DNA of 64,000 bases from Actinomycetota bacterium (GTDB lineage Bacteria; Actinomycetota; Actinomycetes; Nanopelagicales; Nanopelagicaceae), in contig WLJX01000003.1 of NCBI GenBank assembly GCA_009701575.1, forward strand, positions 35,089-99,088, in the 5' to 3' direction. Made by a program: the position numbers and the translations under genes. Of the stretch, positions 1-9,127 are shown piece after piece. Each line of letters begins with the position of its first letter. The first letter of the stretch is position 1. The notes below the pieces were generated by a model. The model was given only the letters and a program-made list of their open reading frames with translations. It had not been told where the DNA came from and searched no databases.

Positions 1-399
1 TGCGGTACGAACTGCATACATTGTTGCTTCAGTACCAGAGTTTGCAAATCTAACTTTGTCGATTCCAAATCGCCTGCACAGACGCTCTGCGCCATCGCGA
101 GAGATTGGTGAAGGAGTAACAAAGAGAGTTCCACCATCAAGTGCTGCTTTGGTTTCGGCAATTACTTCTTCATTCAAGTGGCCGGCAAGCATTGCGCCGA
201 AGCCCATTGAAAGATCAAGTAGTTGTCGACCATCAACATCGGTCATCCACGCGCCCTTAGCCGAAACAACGCTAATTGGATATGGATCCCAGTATTGGAA
301 GCTTGAAGTTACGCCAAGTGGCGAGGAGTCTTTTGCAATAGTGCTTTCAACACCTGAAGCAAAAGTTGATTTTGTAAATAGCGCCCATTCGGCAGCCAT
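1..399 (-). CDS. Class III (PLP) aminotransferase, glutamate-1-semialdehyde aminomutase-like; truncated by window start
   Basis: Own reverse-strand translation gives ...MAAEWALFTKSTFASGVESTIAKDSSPLGVTSSFQYWDPYPISVVSAKGAWMTDVDGRQLLDLSMGFGAMLAGHLNEEVIAETKAALDGGTLFVTPSPISRDGAERLCRRFGIDKVRFANSGTEATMYAVRTA. The ORF track lists only the antisense shadow 56..463. The homology-like N-terminus extends further upstream to about 474. Confidence 0.85.
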   Translation of the reverse strand, partial: MAAEWALFTKSTFASGVESTIAKDSSPLGVTSSFQYWDPYPISVVSAKGAWMTDVDGRQLLDLSMGFGAMLAGHLNEEVIAETKAALDGGTLFVTPSPISRDGAERLCRRFGIDKVRFANSGTEATMYAVRTA

Positions 400-509
400 C
401 AACTCTTTAATTTTTTCAGGTGAGATTGGAGTTACAGTATTTGGGGTCTTGCGGAAAGTCTGAGGTTCTAGAGTTCAGGTCATTTTGGAAAGAAGTACCT
501 TTTGTTGGA

Positions 510-611
510 TGGCTCGCTAGCAATCAGCGAATCCCTTTTGGGTACGAGCTCCTTTGGTTGAGAGAAAACTTGGTAGTTTTCTTATAAAGGTGAAGGTAGC
601 AGGGAAAGCCA
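510..611. other. Candidate structured intergenic element / leader (several inverted repeats)
   Basis: GAAAAC(564-569)/GTTTTC(576-581); CCC-TTTT-GGG 533-542; GCTCG(512-516)/CGAGC(545-549); enclosing TGGCT(510-514)/AGCCA(607-611); alternative GTACC(495-499)/GGTAC(541-545). Confidence 0.3.
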
Positions 612-718
612 GAAAACGCACTAATAGGCTGACTTTATGCGTGTTGAATCACAAGATTTTGGACAATTTTTAAAGAATTTTCAAAAGTCATGCGATATTC
701 CGAAAGTTAAGCCATTAT

Positions 719-1435
719 TTGGCTATGGCTGAATCTAGCAAGAAAATAATTCTTGCAATCCAAAATGACCCAACCGACCCACCACATTTAGTCGGTCGTT
801 GGCTGATGGAAATTGGATTTGAAATAAGAATTCTTCGTGCTTATAAGGGAGAAGTTGTACCAACTAAAGTTCCAAATGATATTTGCGCCTTGCTGCCATT
901 AGGTGGATCTATGGGAGCAAATGATGATGAGAAACTACCTTGGTTAGCAAATGAAAAAGAATTGCTGGCTGATGCAGTTGCTAAAGAGATCCCAATATTT
1001 GCAATCTGTTTAGGTGCCCAACTCCTTGCTGCCGCTTTAGGTGGCGAAGTTTCTCGAGCCGATGTAGGTGAGATAGGAATTTACGAGATTAATCGTAATT
1101 CGGAGTCAGATCCAATTTTCAACTTTGGAAGCTCTGCAATTTCGGCACAATGGCACGAAGACAAAATTTCAAAGCTCCCAATCGGTGCTGTGAATTTGGC
1201 GTCAAGCGAGTTATGTGAGAACCAGATTTATCGAATTGGTAAGGCAACTTATGCGGTTCAGTTTCATCCAGAAGTCGATTCTGGGATTATTAAGCTTTGG
1301 GAAGATGACGCTGATAATGCATTTATTGAATCTGGAAAGAGCAGCGTTAAAGAAGAAGTTCAGAAGGCTGAAGTAGAATTGCAGGAAATTTGGAAACCAA
1401 TTATTCAAAACTGGGGTCGCCTAATTCTCGCCTAA
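719..1435 (+). CDS. Class I glutamine amidotransferase (GMP synthase-like GATase1)
   Basis: Nucleophile motif AICLGAQLLA and QFHPEVD. Start is TTG 719 or ATG 725. Confidence 0.85.
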   Translation: MAMAESSKKIILAIQNDPTDPPHLVGRWLMEIGFEIRILRAYKGEVVPTKVPNDICALLPLGGSMGANDDEKLPWLANEKELLADAVAKEIPIFAICLGAQLLAAALGGEVSRADVGEIGIYEINRNSESDPIFNFGSSAISAQWHEDKISKLPIGAVNLASSELCENQIYRIGKATYAVQFHPEVDSGIIKLWEDDADNAFIESGKSSVKEEVQKAEVELQEIWKPIIQNWGRLILA

Positions 1436-1445
1436 AGAATTCAAC

Positions 1446-1483
1446 AAAAAAGGGGGTCCTCGTTTTGAGGACCCCCTTTTTTT
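1446..1483. terminator. Bidirectional intrinsic terminator
   Basis: AAAAAGGGGGTCCTC-GTTTT-GAGGACCCCCTTTTTTT between convergent genes. Confidence 0.93.
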
Positions 1484-1491
1484 ACATCAAA

Positions 1492-3036
1492 CTAGAGATT
1501 GCTAATTGGTCCCTTGAACCATTTCTTAACTGAAAGATGCCACCAGATCCAGAGAAGAATCAAGGCGCCTCCAGTAACGATTGGAGCATAGTTAACTGCG
1601 GTCCAGTTGAAGTCCTTTGCACCAGGAACTCCTAGCGGTGAGAACGGCATTATGAAATAGACTGAAATAATTGCAATTTCAGCAACAGCAATTGTGTTCA
1701 TCCACTTGTACTTAGAACCATTGTTCCAAGCACCAACCTTGAATTTGTCCCCAGCTTTCAGGCGAAGATAAATAGGGATCATGAACGACAAGTAGAGGCT
1801 GATTACACAGACTGAAACAACAGCATAGAAAGCCGTTGGAACGCCAGCTGAGCTCTTGTAGAGAGCTGGAAGTGTTAGAACTACACCACCGGTAGCTGAG
1901 ATAAGTACTGCGTTAACTGGAACTCCAGACTTGTTTACCTTCTTCCAGTTCTTATGTCCTGGAACTGCGCCATCTCGAGAGAAGGCGAAGAGCATGCGAG
2001 AACATGAAGTCAAGCAAGCAGTTACGCAGAATATTTGGCCAGCAGTTGTAATAACCATAACTAGCTTAAACAATGCACCGCCGCCAAGAGAGCTATAGAG
2101 AAGGGCGATGACAGAGCCGATACCGAATGGATTAACTTCAGGATCGGTTGAGTTGATCATGTCAGAATTAGTTGCAGCAAACAGGAATGCAAGCAACAGG
2201 ATGTATCCACCGATTGCTGAGTAGAAGATTGACTTCCAGATTCCCTTCGCAGATGCAATGTGTGCCCCTTGAGTCTCTTCAGAAAGGTGAGCAGAGGCAT
2301 CAAAACCAGTAATTGTGTACTGGGTTAATAAGAAGCCAAGTGGCAATACATATAGCCAATAACTTCCACCTGAGAAGCCAGAATTATTAATTTTTTCCGT
2401 GAAGACCCAGCTTGCAGATTGGTGAGCATCTGGAGCGACAACCAAAATAACAACAATTAGAGCGGCACCAAATACATGCCACCAAACTGAAATGTTATTT
2501 ATAACCGCCAAGAGATGGCTACTGAAAATATTTATAAGAGTTACAAGAGCAATAACAATTACGAATAGTGCGAATTGTTGCTTGATAAAATCGCCACCCA
2601 TAAATGAAGCTGCATAACCATCAAAGAAGCCGCCCAAAACAATATTTAGAAAAGAGGTTAAGCCGTATCCGACCGAAGCGGTTACTGAAACTAAACCAAT
2701 CAGGTTCAACCAGCCGGTGTAGAACCCAGCCTTAGGCCCACCAAGTTTTGAAGCCCACCAATAGATTCCACCAGATGTTGGAAATGCTGAGGCAAGTTCA
2801 GACATACAAAGACCAATTATTAAAATAAACGCTGAGATTAGAGGCCACCCGAGAGAAATAGCTACGGGGCCGCCATTGTTCCAAGCCTGTGCGAAAGTCG
2901 TAAAACAACCAGCCAAGATCGAAATAATTGAGAAGGAAATAGCAAAGTTCGAGAAACTAGTCCAAGAACGATTTAGCTCTTGCTTGTATCCGAGGTCGGC
3001 TAAGCGACGCTCATCATCTGCGTGTGTATTCGACAT
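1492..3036 (-). CDS. APC-superfamily amino acid/amine permease
   Basis: 514 aa, multiple TM helices, N-terminal LGYKQELNRSWTSFSNFAISFSIISILAG typical of the APC family. Confidence 0.9.
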   Translation of the reverse strand: MSNTHADDERRLADLGYKQELNRSWTSFSNFAISFSIISILAGCFTTFAQAWNNGGPVAISLGWPLISAFILIIGLCMSELASAFPTSGGIYWWASKLGGPKAGFYTGWLNLIGLVSVTASVGYGLTSFLNIVLGGFFDGYAASFMGGDFIKQQFALFVIVIALVTLINIFSSHLLAVINNISVWWHVFGAALIVVILVVAPDAHQSASWVFTEKINNSGFSGGSYWLYVLPLGFLLTQYTITGFDASAHLSEETQGAHIASAKGIWKSIFYSAIGGYILLLAFLFAATNSDMINSTDPEVNPFGIGSVIALLYSSLGGGALFKLVMVITTAGQIFCVTACLTSCSRMLFAFSRDGAVPGHKNWKKVNKSGVPVNAVLISATGGVVLTLPALYKSSAGVPTAFYAVVSVCVISLYLSFMIPIYLRLKAGDKFKVGAWNNGSKYKWMNTIAVAEIAIISVYFIMPFSPLGVPGAKDFNWTAVNYAPIVTGGALILLWIWWHLSVKKWFKGPISNL

Positions 3037-3152
3037 TGAATCAATTCCACCCTTCTAGAAGTTAGAGAGAGTGTGCCCTGCGTCTCACGAAATTGGAAGT
3101 GTATTCACGGGGTTTTCAGAGGGAAATTTTGCGGATTTCTCGGTCGTTGTGC

Positions 3153-3173
3153 CTAGGGAAACGCCCTAGTAAC
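3153..3173 (+). promoter_or_regulatory. Hairpin CTAGGG-AAACG-CCCTAG overlapping a GlnR-like half box GAAAC-n6-GTAAC
   Basis: CTAGGG 3153-3158 / CCCTAG 3164-3169; GAAAC 3158-3162, GTAAC 3169-3173; about 50 bp upstream of the GS-like gene. Confidence 0.35.
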
Positions 3174-3219
3174 CTCCCACACAGGTAATTACAGAATCTG
3201 GCCAAAAAGGAGCACGCGC

Positions 3220-4569
3220 GTGAAATTAACCGTTGAGCAACTTCGTAAAGATGTCGAAAGCGGCAAGATCGACACCGTTGTAGTCGGCGCTACCGATATG
3301 CAAGGAAGGCTCCAGGGCAAGCGAATTCATGCCAAGTTCTTTTTAGCTGACACTCTCGCAAATGGAACTGAAGGCTGTAATTATTTATTGGCATCAGATA
3401 TCGAGATGAACACAATTCAAGGTTATGACGTCTCATCTTGGGATACCGGTTATGCCGATATGGCGATGCTTCCAGATTTGAACACTCTGCGCCCGATGCC
3501 TTGGCATGAAGGCACAGTTATGTTGATTGCAGATTTCACAGATCACCACAAACATGGAATCTCAGTTTCACCGCGGACAATTTTGAAGACTCAGTTAGAA
3601 CGCTTAGATAAAGCTGGCATGGTCGCTATGTGCGGCACCGAACTTGAGTTCATTGTTTTTAAAGAGACGTTCGAAGAGGCCTGGGACAAGGGATATAACA
3701 ACTTAACTCCAGCCAATCAATACAACGTCGACTACTCACTTCTTGGTACTGGCCGCGTTGAGAAACTATTACGCGAAATTAGAAACAATATGGATGAGGC
3801 TGGTTTAATTGTTGAATCTGCAAAAGGTGAGTGCAATTTTGGTCAGCACGAAATTGCCTTCCGCTATGAGGATGCACTTTCAACTTGTGACAATCATGTC
3901 ATTTACAAAATGGGCGCTAAGGAGATTGCAGCCAAGCAGGGATGCTCACTTACCTTTATGGCCAAGTTCAATGAGAAAGAAGGCAGCTCTTGCCACATCC
4001 ACCTATCGTTTCGCGATAAAAAGGGCGGCGCAGTTCTTGCCGGCGATGCTGGAGACGGCATGTCTAAGCAGGGCCGTTCTTACTTAGCGGGATTACAGAA
4101 ACATATGAGTGAACTTTCACTTTTATTTGCACCAAATATAAATTCATATAAGCGATACCAAGCTGGAACCTTCGCGCCAACGGCCATTAAGTGGGGCCGC
4201 GATAACAGAACTTGTGCACTTCGCTTAGTTGGCGAAGGGCTATCTTTACGCGTAGAAAACCGAGTTCCAGGTGGCGATGTAAATCCATATTTAGCTGTTG
4301 CTGGAATGGTTGCTGCTGGTCTTGATGGCATCGAAAATAACTTGGAGCTGGAACCAATTTTCACTGGAAATGCTTACGCTCTTGAAACAAATCGCGTACC
4401 TACTTCGCTAAAAGAAGCTCGTGACTTATGGGCAAACAGTAAATGGGTCACCAATATATTTGGCGCGGATGTTCAAAAGCACTACACGCATATGGCGGAT
4501 ACCGAATTAGATGCCTACTCAAGAGCCGTAACAGATTGGGAGCGTTTCCGTAGTTTCGAACGGATGTAA
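3220..4569 (+). CDS. Glutamine synthetase family protein (gamma-glutamyl amine ligase-like)
   Basis: GS catalytic motifs CGTELEFIVF and SSCHIHLSF; 449 aa; clustered with ALDH and amidotransferases. Confidence 0.9.
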   Translation: MKLTVEQLRKDVESGKIDTVVVGATDMQGRLQGKRIHAKFFLADTLANGTEGCNYLLASDIEMNTIQGYDVSSWDTGYADMAMLPDLNTLRPMPWHEGTVMLIADFTDHHKHGISVSPRTILKTQLERLDKAGMVAMCGTELEFIVFKETFEEAWDKGYNNLTPANQYNVDYSLLGTGRVEKLLREIRNNMDEAGLIVESAKGECNFGQHEIAFRYEDALSTCDNHVIYKMGAKEIAAKQGCSLTFMAKFNEKEGSSCHIHLSFRDKKGGAVLAGDAGDGMSKQGRSYLAGLQKHMSELSLLFAPNINSYKRYQAGTFAPTAIKWGRDNRTCALRLVGEGLSLRVENRVPGGDVNPYLAVAGMVAAGLDGIENNLELEPIFTGNAYALETNRVPTSLKEARDLWANSKWVTNIFGADVQKHYTHMADTELDAYSRAVTDWERFRSFERM

Positions 4570-4573
4570 ATAA

Positions 4574-5938
4574 ATGAGCAAATTCACCGTTATAAGTCCG
4601 ACTACTGAAAAGCCAGTAAAAGAAATTGAACTCGCAGATCTAGCGGCAACTGACCTAGTAATAGCAAAAACTGAAAAGGCCTTCCAAACTTGGCGCAAAG
4701 TTAACCCTGGTGATCGCGCGCGATTGTTGCGAAACTTTGCATCAATCGTCGATTCCCATATCGAAGAATTGGCTCAACTTGAAGTATTAAATAGTGGTCA
4801 CACAATTGGTAATGCTCGTTGGGAAGCCGGAAATGTACGTGATGTTTTGAATTATTACAGCGCCGCACCAGAGCGACTTTTTGGAAAACAAATTCCAGTT
4901 CCAAATGGAATTGATATAACTTTCAAAGAACCCCTCGGTGTAATTGGAATTATCGTTCCCTGGAATTTCCCGATGCCAATTGCAGGATGGGGCTTTGGCC
5001 CAGCACTTGCCGCGGGAAATACCGTTGTACTAAAACCTGCCGAGATTACTCCGATGACCGCAATTCGCTTAGGTGAACTTGCAATCGAAGCTGGAATTCC
5101 AGAAGGAGTATTTAACGTTATCCCGGGCAAGGGAAGCATTGTTGGCGAAAGATTTGTGACCAATCCCCTGGTTCGGAAAATAGTATTTACTGGTTCAACA
5201 ACTGTTGGAAAAGGAATTATGCGCGGGTGCGCAGACCAAGTTAAACGATTAACACTTGAGCTCGGTGGCAAGAGTGCCAATATCATTTTCGCAGACAGTG
5301 ATATCCAAAAGGCTGCAGCAAATGCACCAGGAGCGGTATTTGATAACGCTGGTCAAGATTGTTGCGCCAGATCTCGACTCCTTGTACAACGATCTGTATT
5401 CGATAAATTTATGTCGGAATTTGAAGTAGCTGTTAAAAAATTCCGCGTAGAGGATCCAGCGCTAGAAACCGCAGAAATGGGTCCGCTGGTTTCTGCCACG
5501 CAATTAGCCCGAGTCAAGGAATATCTGCCGCAAGGTACTCCAATTGCATTCCAGGGAACAAAACCGGAAGGTCCGGGTTATTGGTTTGCGCCAACCGTTC
5601 TGCTTCCAAAAGATGCTAATGACCGCGCATATCGCGAAGAAATTTTTGGTCCAGTAGTAAGCGTTCTACCTTTTGAAGATGAAGCAGATGCCATTCGAAT
5701 CGCTAATGATTCTGATTACGGACTTTCAGGGTCAATCTGGTCTCGTGACATTGGGCGCGCAATTCGCGTTTCACGTGCAGTTGAAGCTGGAAACCTCTCG
5801 GTAAACTCAAACTCATCAGTTAGATATTGGACCCCATTTGGAGGATATAAACAATCTGGACTTGGTCGAGAGTTAGGACCCGATGCACTTGATGCATTTA
5901 CTGAAGTTAAAAATGTTTTCTTTGACACTCAAGAATAA
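4574..5938 (+). CDS. NAD(P)-dependent aldehyde dehydrogenase
   Basis: ALDH motifs PWNFPMPIAGWGFGPALAAGNTVVLKPAE, LELGGKSANIIF, NAGQDCCARSR, EEIFGPVVSV. Confidence 0.95.
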   Translation: MSKFTVISPTTEKPVKEIELADLAATDLVIAKTEKAFQTWRKVNPGDRARLLRNFASIVDSHIEELAQLEVLNSGHTIGNARWEAGNVRDVLNYYSAAPERLFGKQIPVPNGIDITFKEPLGVIGIIVPWNFPMPIAGWGFGPALAAGNTVVLKPAEITPMTAIRLGELAIEAGIPEGVFNVIPGKGSIVGERFVTNPLVRKIVFTGSTTVGKGIMRGCADQVKRLTLELGGKSANIIFADSDIQKAAANAPGAVFDNAGQDCCARSRLLVQRSVFDKFMSEFEVAVKKFRVEDPALETAEMGPLVSATQLARVKEYLPQGTPIAFQGTKPEGPGYWFAPTVLLPKDANDRAYREEIFGPVVSVLPFEDEADAIRIANDSDYGLSGSIWSRDIGRAIRVSRAVEAGNLSVNSNSSVRYWTPFGGYKQSGLGRELGPDALDAFTEVKNVFFDTQE

Positions 5939-5950
5939 CTAGGAGAATAA

Positions 5951-6721
5951 ATGAAACGGTTACAAGATCGCGTTGCAGTAATTACTGGTGGCGCAAGTGG
6001 AATTGGATATGCGACAGCACAGCGCTTCGCTGAAGAGGGCGCGAAGGTTGTCATAGTCGATCTAAATGAAGAGATTGGCAATAAAGTTGCTAAGGAACTT
6101 GGCGGTATTTTCGTAAAGGCCAACGTCACTTCTGAAGAAGATGTAGCAAGAATGTACAAAGTTGCATTCGATGAATATGGTCGCATCGATATCGCATTTA
6201 ACAACGCCGGAATTTCACCACCAGAAGATGATTCAATCCTTACTACCGGAATCGATGCCTGGCGCTTGGTGCAGGAAGTTAACCTGACCTCCGTTTACCT
6301 CTGCTGTAAAGCAGTGCTTCCTTATATGTTGAAGGCTGGCAAAGGCTCAATCATTAATACCGCATCATTTGTTGCGACAATGGCCTCTGCTACATCACAA
6401 ATTTCCTACACCGCATCAAAAGGCGGCGTGCTCGCTATGACGCGCGAACTTGGGGTGCAATTTGCACGGCAAGGTGTTCGCGTAAACGCGCTCTCCCCTG
6501 GACCAGTTAATACACCGCTGCTTCAAGAGTTATTTGCCAAAGATAAAGAACGTGCTGCTCGTCGTTTAGTTCATATTCCTCTTGGTCGCTTTGCAGAAGC
6601 GAGTGAACTAGCAGCCGCTGTTGCATTCCTTGCATCCGATGACTCGTCATTTATCACTGCCTCAAACTTCTTAGTTGATGGTGGTATCAGCGGCGCTTAT
6701 GTAACTCCACTATCTGAGTAG
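5951..6721 (+). CDS. SDR family oxidoreductase
   Basis: TGGASGIG, NNAG, YTASKGG motifs; RBS aggag upstream. Confidence 0.93.
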   Translation: MKRLQDRVAVITGGASGIGYATAQRFAEEGAKVVIVDLNEEIGNKVAKELGGIFVKANVTSEEDVARMYKVAFDEYGRIDIAFNNAGISPPEDDSILTTGIDAWRLVQEVNLTSVYLCCKAVLPYMLKAGKGSIINTASFVATMASATSQISYTASKGGVLAMTRELGVQFARQGVRVNALSPGPVNTPLLQELFAKDKERAARRLVHIPLGRFAEASELAAAVAFLASDDSSFITASNFLVDGGISGAYVTPLSE

Positions 6722-6733
6722 GCACAATAAAAA

Positions 6734-7471
6734 ATGTGCCGGCTGATGGGTTATGTATCTCCCCGTGAGATAAGTATTGAAGAGATTGCTGGTGCTAGTT
6801 TCCAGGAGTTCTCTGATCTCTCGGAGAAACATCGTGACGGTTGGGGTATTGCCACATCCACAACTGGCAAACCCTCAAATTTAATTGTTGAAACAATTCC
6901 AGCTAAAGAAAGTGCACAATATTCGCACCTGACCAAAGAGGTTTTATCCGATGGCGCGTTGCTTCATCTGCGTTGGGCGACATCAGGTTTAGCGGTTGTA
7001 GAAGGAAATACCCATCCCTTTGAATATGAAAACATTTCCTTTATACATAATGGTGGAATTACACCACTAGATTCGATGGACCAATTCATTGATCCAGAAT
7101 TGATCAAGCTAATGCGCGGGAACACCGATAGTGAGAAGTACTTCTATGTTTTGATTACCGAAATTAAGAAGCTGGGATTAATCGCTGGAATAAGTGCTGG
7201 GGTGAAGTTGATTAAAGATAACTGCAATTACTCCTCAATAAACGCCATGATTCTAACCTCTGATTTTTATGTAATTATCAATGAGCATAATTATGAGAAG
7301 CGGCCTAAGGGTGAAGCCGAAGATTATTACGATCTTTTTTACCGTAAAGATGAGAACGGAATCTTGGTTGCATCCTCCGGTTGGAATCAAAAGAATTGGA
7401 AGAGAATAGAGAACCATCAGATTCTCTTAATTGATCGCAAATCACTTAGCCTAGAAGCTCTCAGTATTTAA
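6734..7471 (+). CDS. Class II glutamine amidotransferase
   Basis: N-terminal MCRLMGY (Cys2 nucleophile), HRDGWGIA, LHLRWATSG, HPFEYENISFIHNGGI. Confidence 0.88.
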   Translation: MCRLMGYVSPREISIEEIAGASFQEFSDLSEKHRDGWGIATSTTGKPSNLIVETIPAKESAQYSHLTKEVLSDGALLHLRWATSGLAVVEGNTHPFEYENISFIHNGGITPLDSMDQFIDPELIKLMRGNTDSEKYFYVLITEIKKLGLIAGISAGVKLIKDNCNYSSINAMILTSDFYVIINEHNYEKRPKGEAEDYYDLFYRKDENGILVASSGWNQKNWKRIENHQILLIDRKSLSLEALSI

Positions 7472-8298
7472 TCTAAAAAGAAATCGAGCAAGAAATCAGT
7501 TGTTCCAGGCTTAACTGAATACTTCTCAAGATCAGTAATACCTTCAAATGCTAGGACCTCATCGTCTACAAAGAAATTTCCGGTCGTTGTCTTAGCATCT
7601 CGATTTAGGATTATGTAAGCAGTATCAGAAAGTATTTCGGGCTTACGACAGAAATCAGTATCGACGCCAGGAATCATTTGAAGCGCTGCAGTATCAATTG
7701 CCGTTCTGGGCCAGAGCGCATTTACTGCAATCCCATCGCGTTTAAATTCTTCCGCCATTCCAAGCACACACATACTCATTCCATATTTAGACATCGTGTA
7801 CGCAACGTGGTTCTTAAACCATTTCGCTTTCATCGAAAGCGGTGGCGACAAAGTAAGGATGTGCGGATTTCGACCAGCCTTCGCACTATCTCGTAGATGA
7901 GGTACAGCTGCTTGTGAAGTTAAAAATGTTCCCCGAACATTTACATCAAACATCAAATCAAAGCGCTTTGCGGGAGTCTTCTCTGTTGGCGTTAAATTTA
8001 TTGCACTCGCATTGTTGATCAGAATGTCTATACCCCCGAATTGTGCTGCAGCTGTATTTACTGCGGCGGCAATCGCATCTTCGTCACGGATGTCGCATTG
8101 GATTGGCAGAGCGGTGCCACCAGCAGCCTCAATCTCTTTCGCTGCGGAAAAAATTGTTCCTGTAAGTTTTGGATTCTCCTCAGCAGTCTTTGCTGCAATT
8201 GCAATGCTTGCACCGTCAGCAGCAGCGCGTAATGCAATTGCCAAACCAATTCCGCGAGATCCGCCAGTAATGAATATTCTCTTTCCAGCAAGTGACAT
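7468..8298 (-). CDS. SDR family oxidoreductase (HSDL2-like)
   Basis: TGGSRGIG, NNASAI, YTMSKYGMSM; 276 aa. Confidence 0.9.
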   Translation of the reverse strand: MSLAGKRIFITGGSRGIGLAIALRAAADGASIAIAAKTAEENPKLTGTIFSAAKEIEAAGGTALPIQCDIRDEDAIAAAVNTAAAQFGGIDILINNASAINLTPTEKTPAKRFDLMFDVNVRGTFLTSQAAVPHLRDSAKAGRNPHILTLSPPLSMKAKWFKNHVAYTMSKYGMSMCVLGMAEEFKRDGIAVNALWPRTAIDTAALQMIPGVDTDFCRKPEILSDTAYIILNRDAKTTTGNFFVDDEVLAFEGITDLEKYSVKPGTTDFLLDFFLD

Positions 8299-8304
8299 CT
8301 TTAA

Positions 8305-9051
8305 TTACCCCTTAGTTTTCTTCTCGAGAAATTTCATAAATGCGATTTGTGCTTCATCAGATTCGAGCGCGATTCTAAATAGCTCGCTTTCCGCTTCCAT
8401 AACCATTGCAACTGCTTGATGGTGCCCACTCTTCAAAAGCGCCTTCGTATTAATAACAGCTGTGGGTGGCTGATTTGCAATTACCTCGGCAACTTCTAAC
8501 GCTTTTTCAAGCGGGTCGGAAACAATCTCATTTACCAATCGCATCTCGTGTGCTTCGGTTCCAGAAAAGTCACGACCAGTCAAGAAAATTTCCGAAGCGA
8601 TTGCATGTCCAACAAGACGTGGAAACAAAATCGAAGAACCGGCTTCAGGGACTAGGCCGAGTGAAACAAAGGGCATAGATAACTTTGCATCCGCTGTTGC
8701 GTAAACCAGATCGCAATGCATCAACATTGTGGTTCCGATGCCGACGGCATTCCCATGAACAGCCGCAATTAGTGGTTTAGGAAAATCATGAAGCACTGAT
8801 AAGAATTGCATAACGGGTGAATCGGGTCCGGTCGGTGGGGTTTTCAAGAAATCCATAATGTCGTTCCCGCCAGTAAATGCGGTGCCAGCTCCTGTAATTA
8901 CAACAACTCTGATGTCGAAATCATCTTTTGCTTCACCGAGCGCCTTCGAAAGGTCGGAATACATCCCAGGAGTGAGCGCATTCTTCTTCTCTGGACGATC
9001 TAAGGTCAGTATTAAGACCTGTCCCTTTTTACTTGTTGCGATGTTTCCCAT
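8305..9051 (-). CDS. Enoyl-CoA hydratase/isomerase family protein
   Basis: Crotonase fold: ITGAGTAFTGGNDI, KPLIAAVHGNAVGIGTTMLMHCDLVYA, LGLVPEAGSS. Confidence 0.93.
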   Translation of the reverse strand: MGNIATSKKGQVLILTLDRPEKKNALTPGMYSDLSKALGEAKDDFDIRVVVITGAGTAFTGGNDIMDFLKTPPTGPDSPVMQFLSVLHDFPKPLIAAVHGNAVGIGTTMLMHCDLVYATADAKLSMPFVSLGLVPEAGSSILFPRLVGHAIASEIFLTGRDFSGTEAHEMRLVNEIVSDPLEKALEVAEVIANQPPTAVINTKALLKSGHHQAVAMVMEAESELFRIALESDEAQIAFMKFLEKKTKG

Positions 9052-9127
9052 TGGCTGAGTTTATGGTGGAGAATAGGGAAAGCAAAGATTTGAATCAAAA
9101 GTCGGAGAGGACTTCGGGGGCCTAACT

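Noticed and set aside
56-463. 135-aa plus-strand ORF
   Set aside because: Antisense shadow of the class III aminotransferase; translated product is low-complexity and not family-like.
4855-5286. 143-aa minus-strand ORF inside the ALDH gene
   Set aside because: Shadow ORF antisense to a clear ALDH domain.
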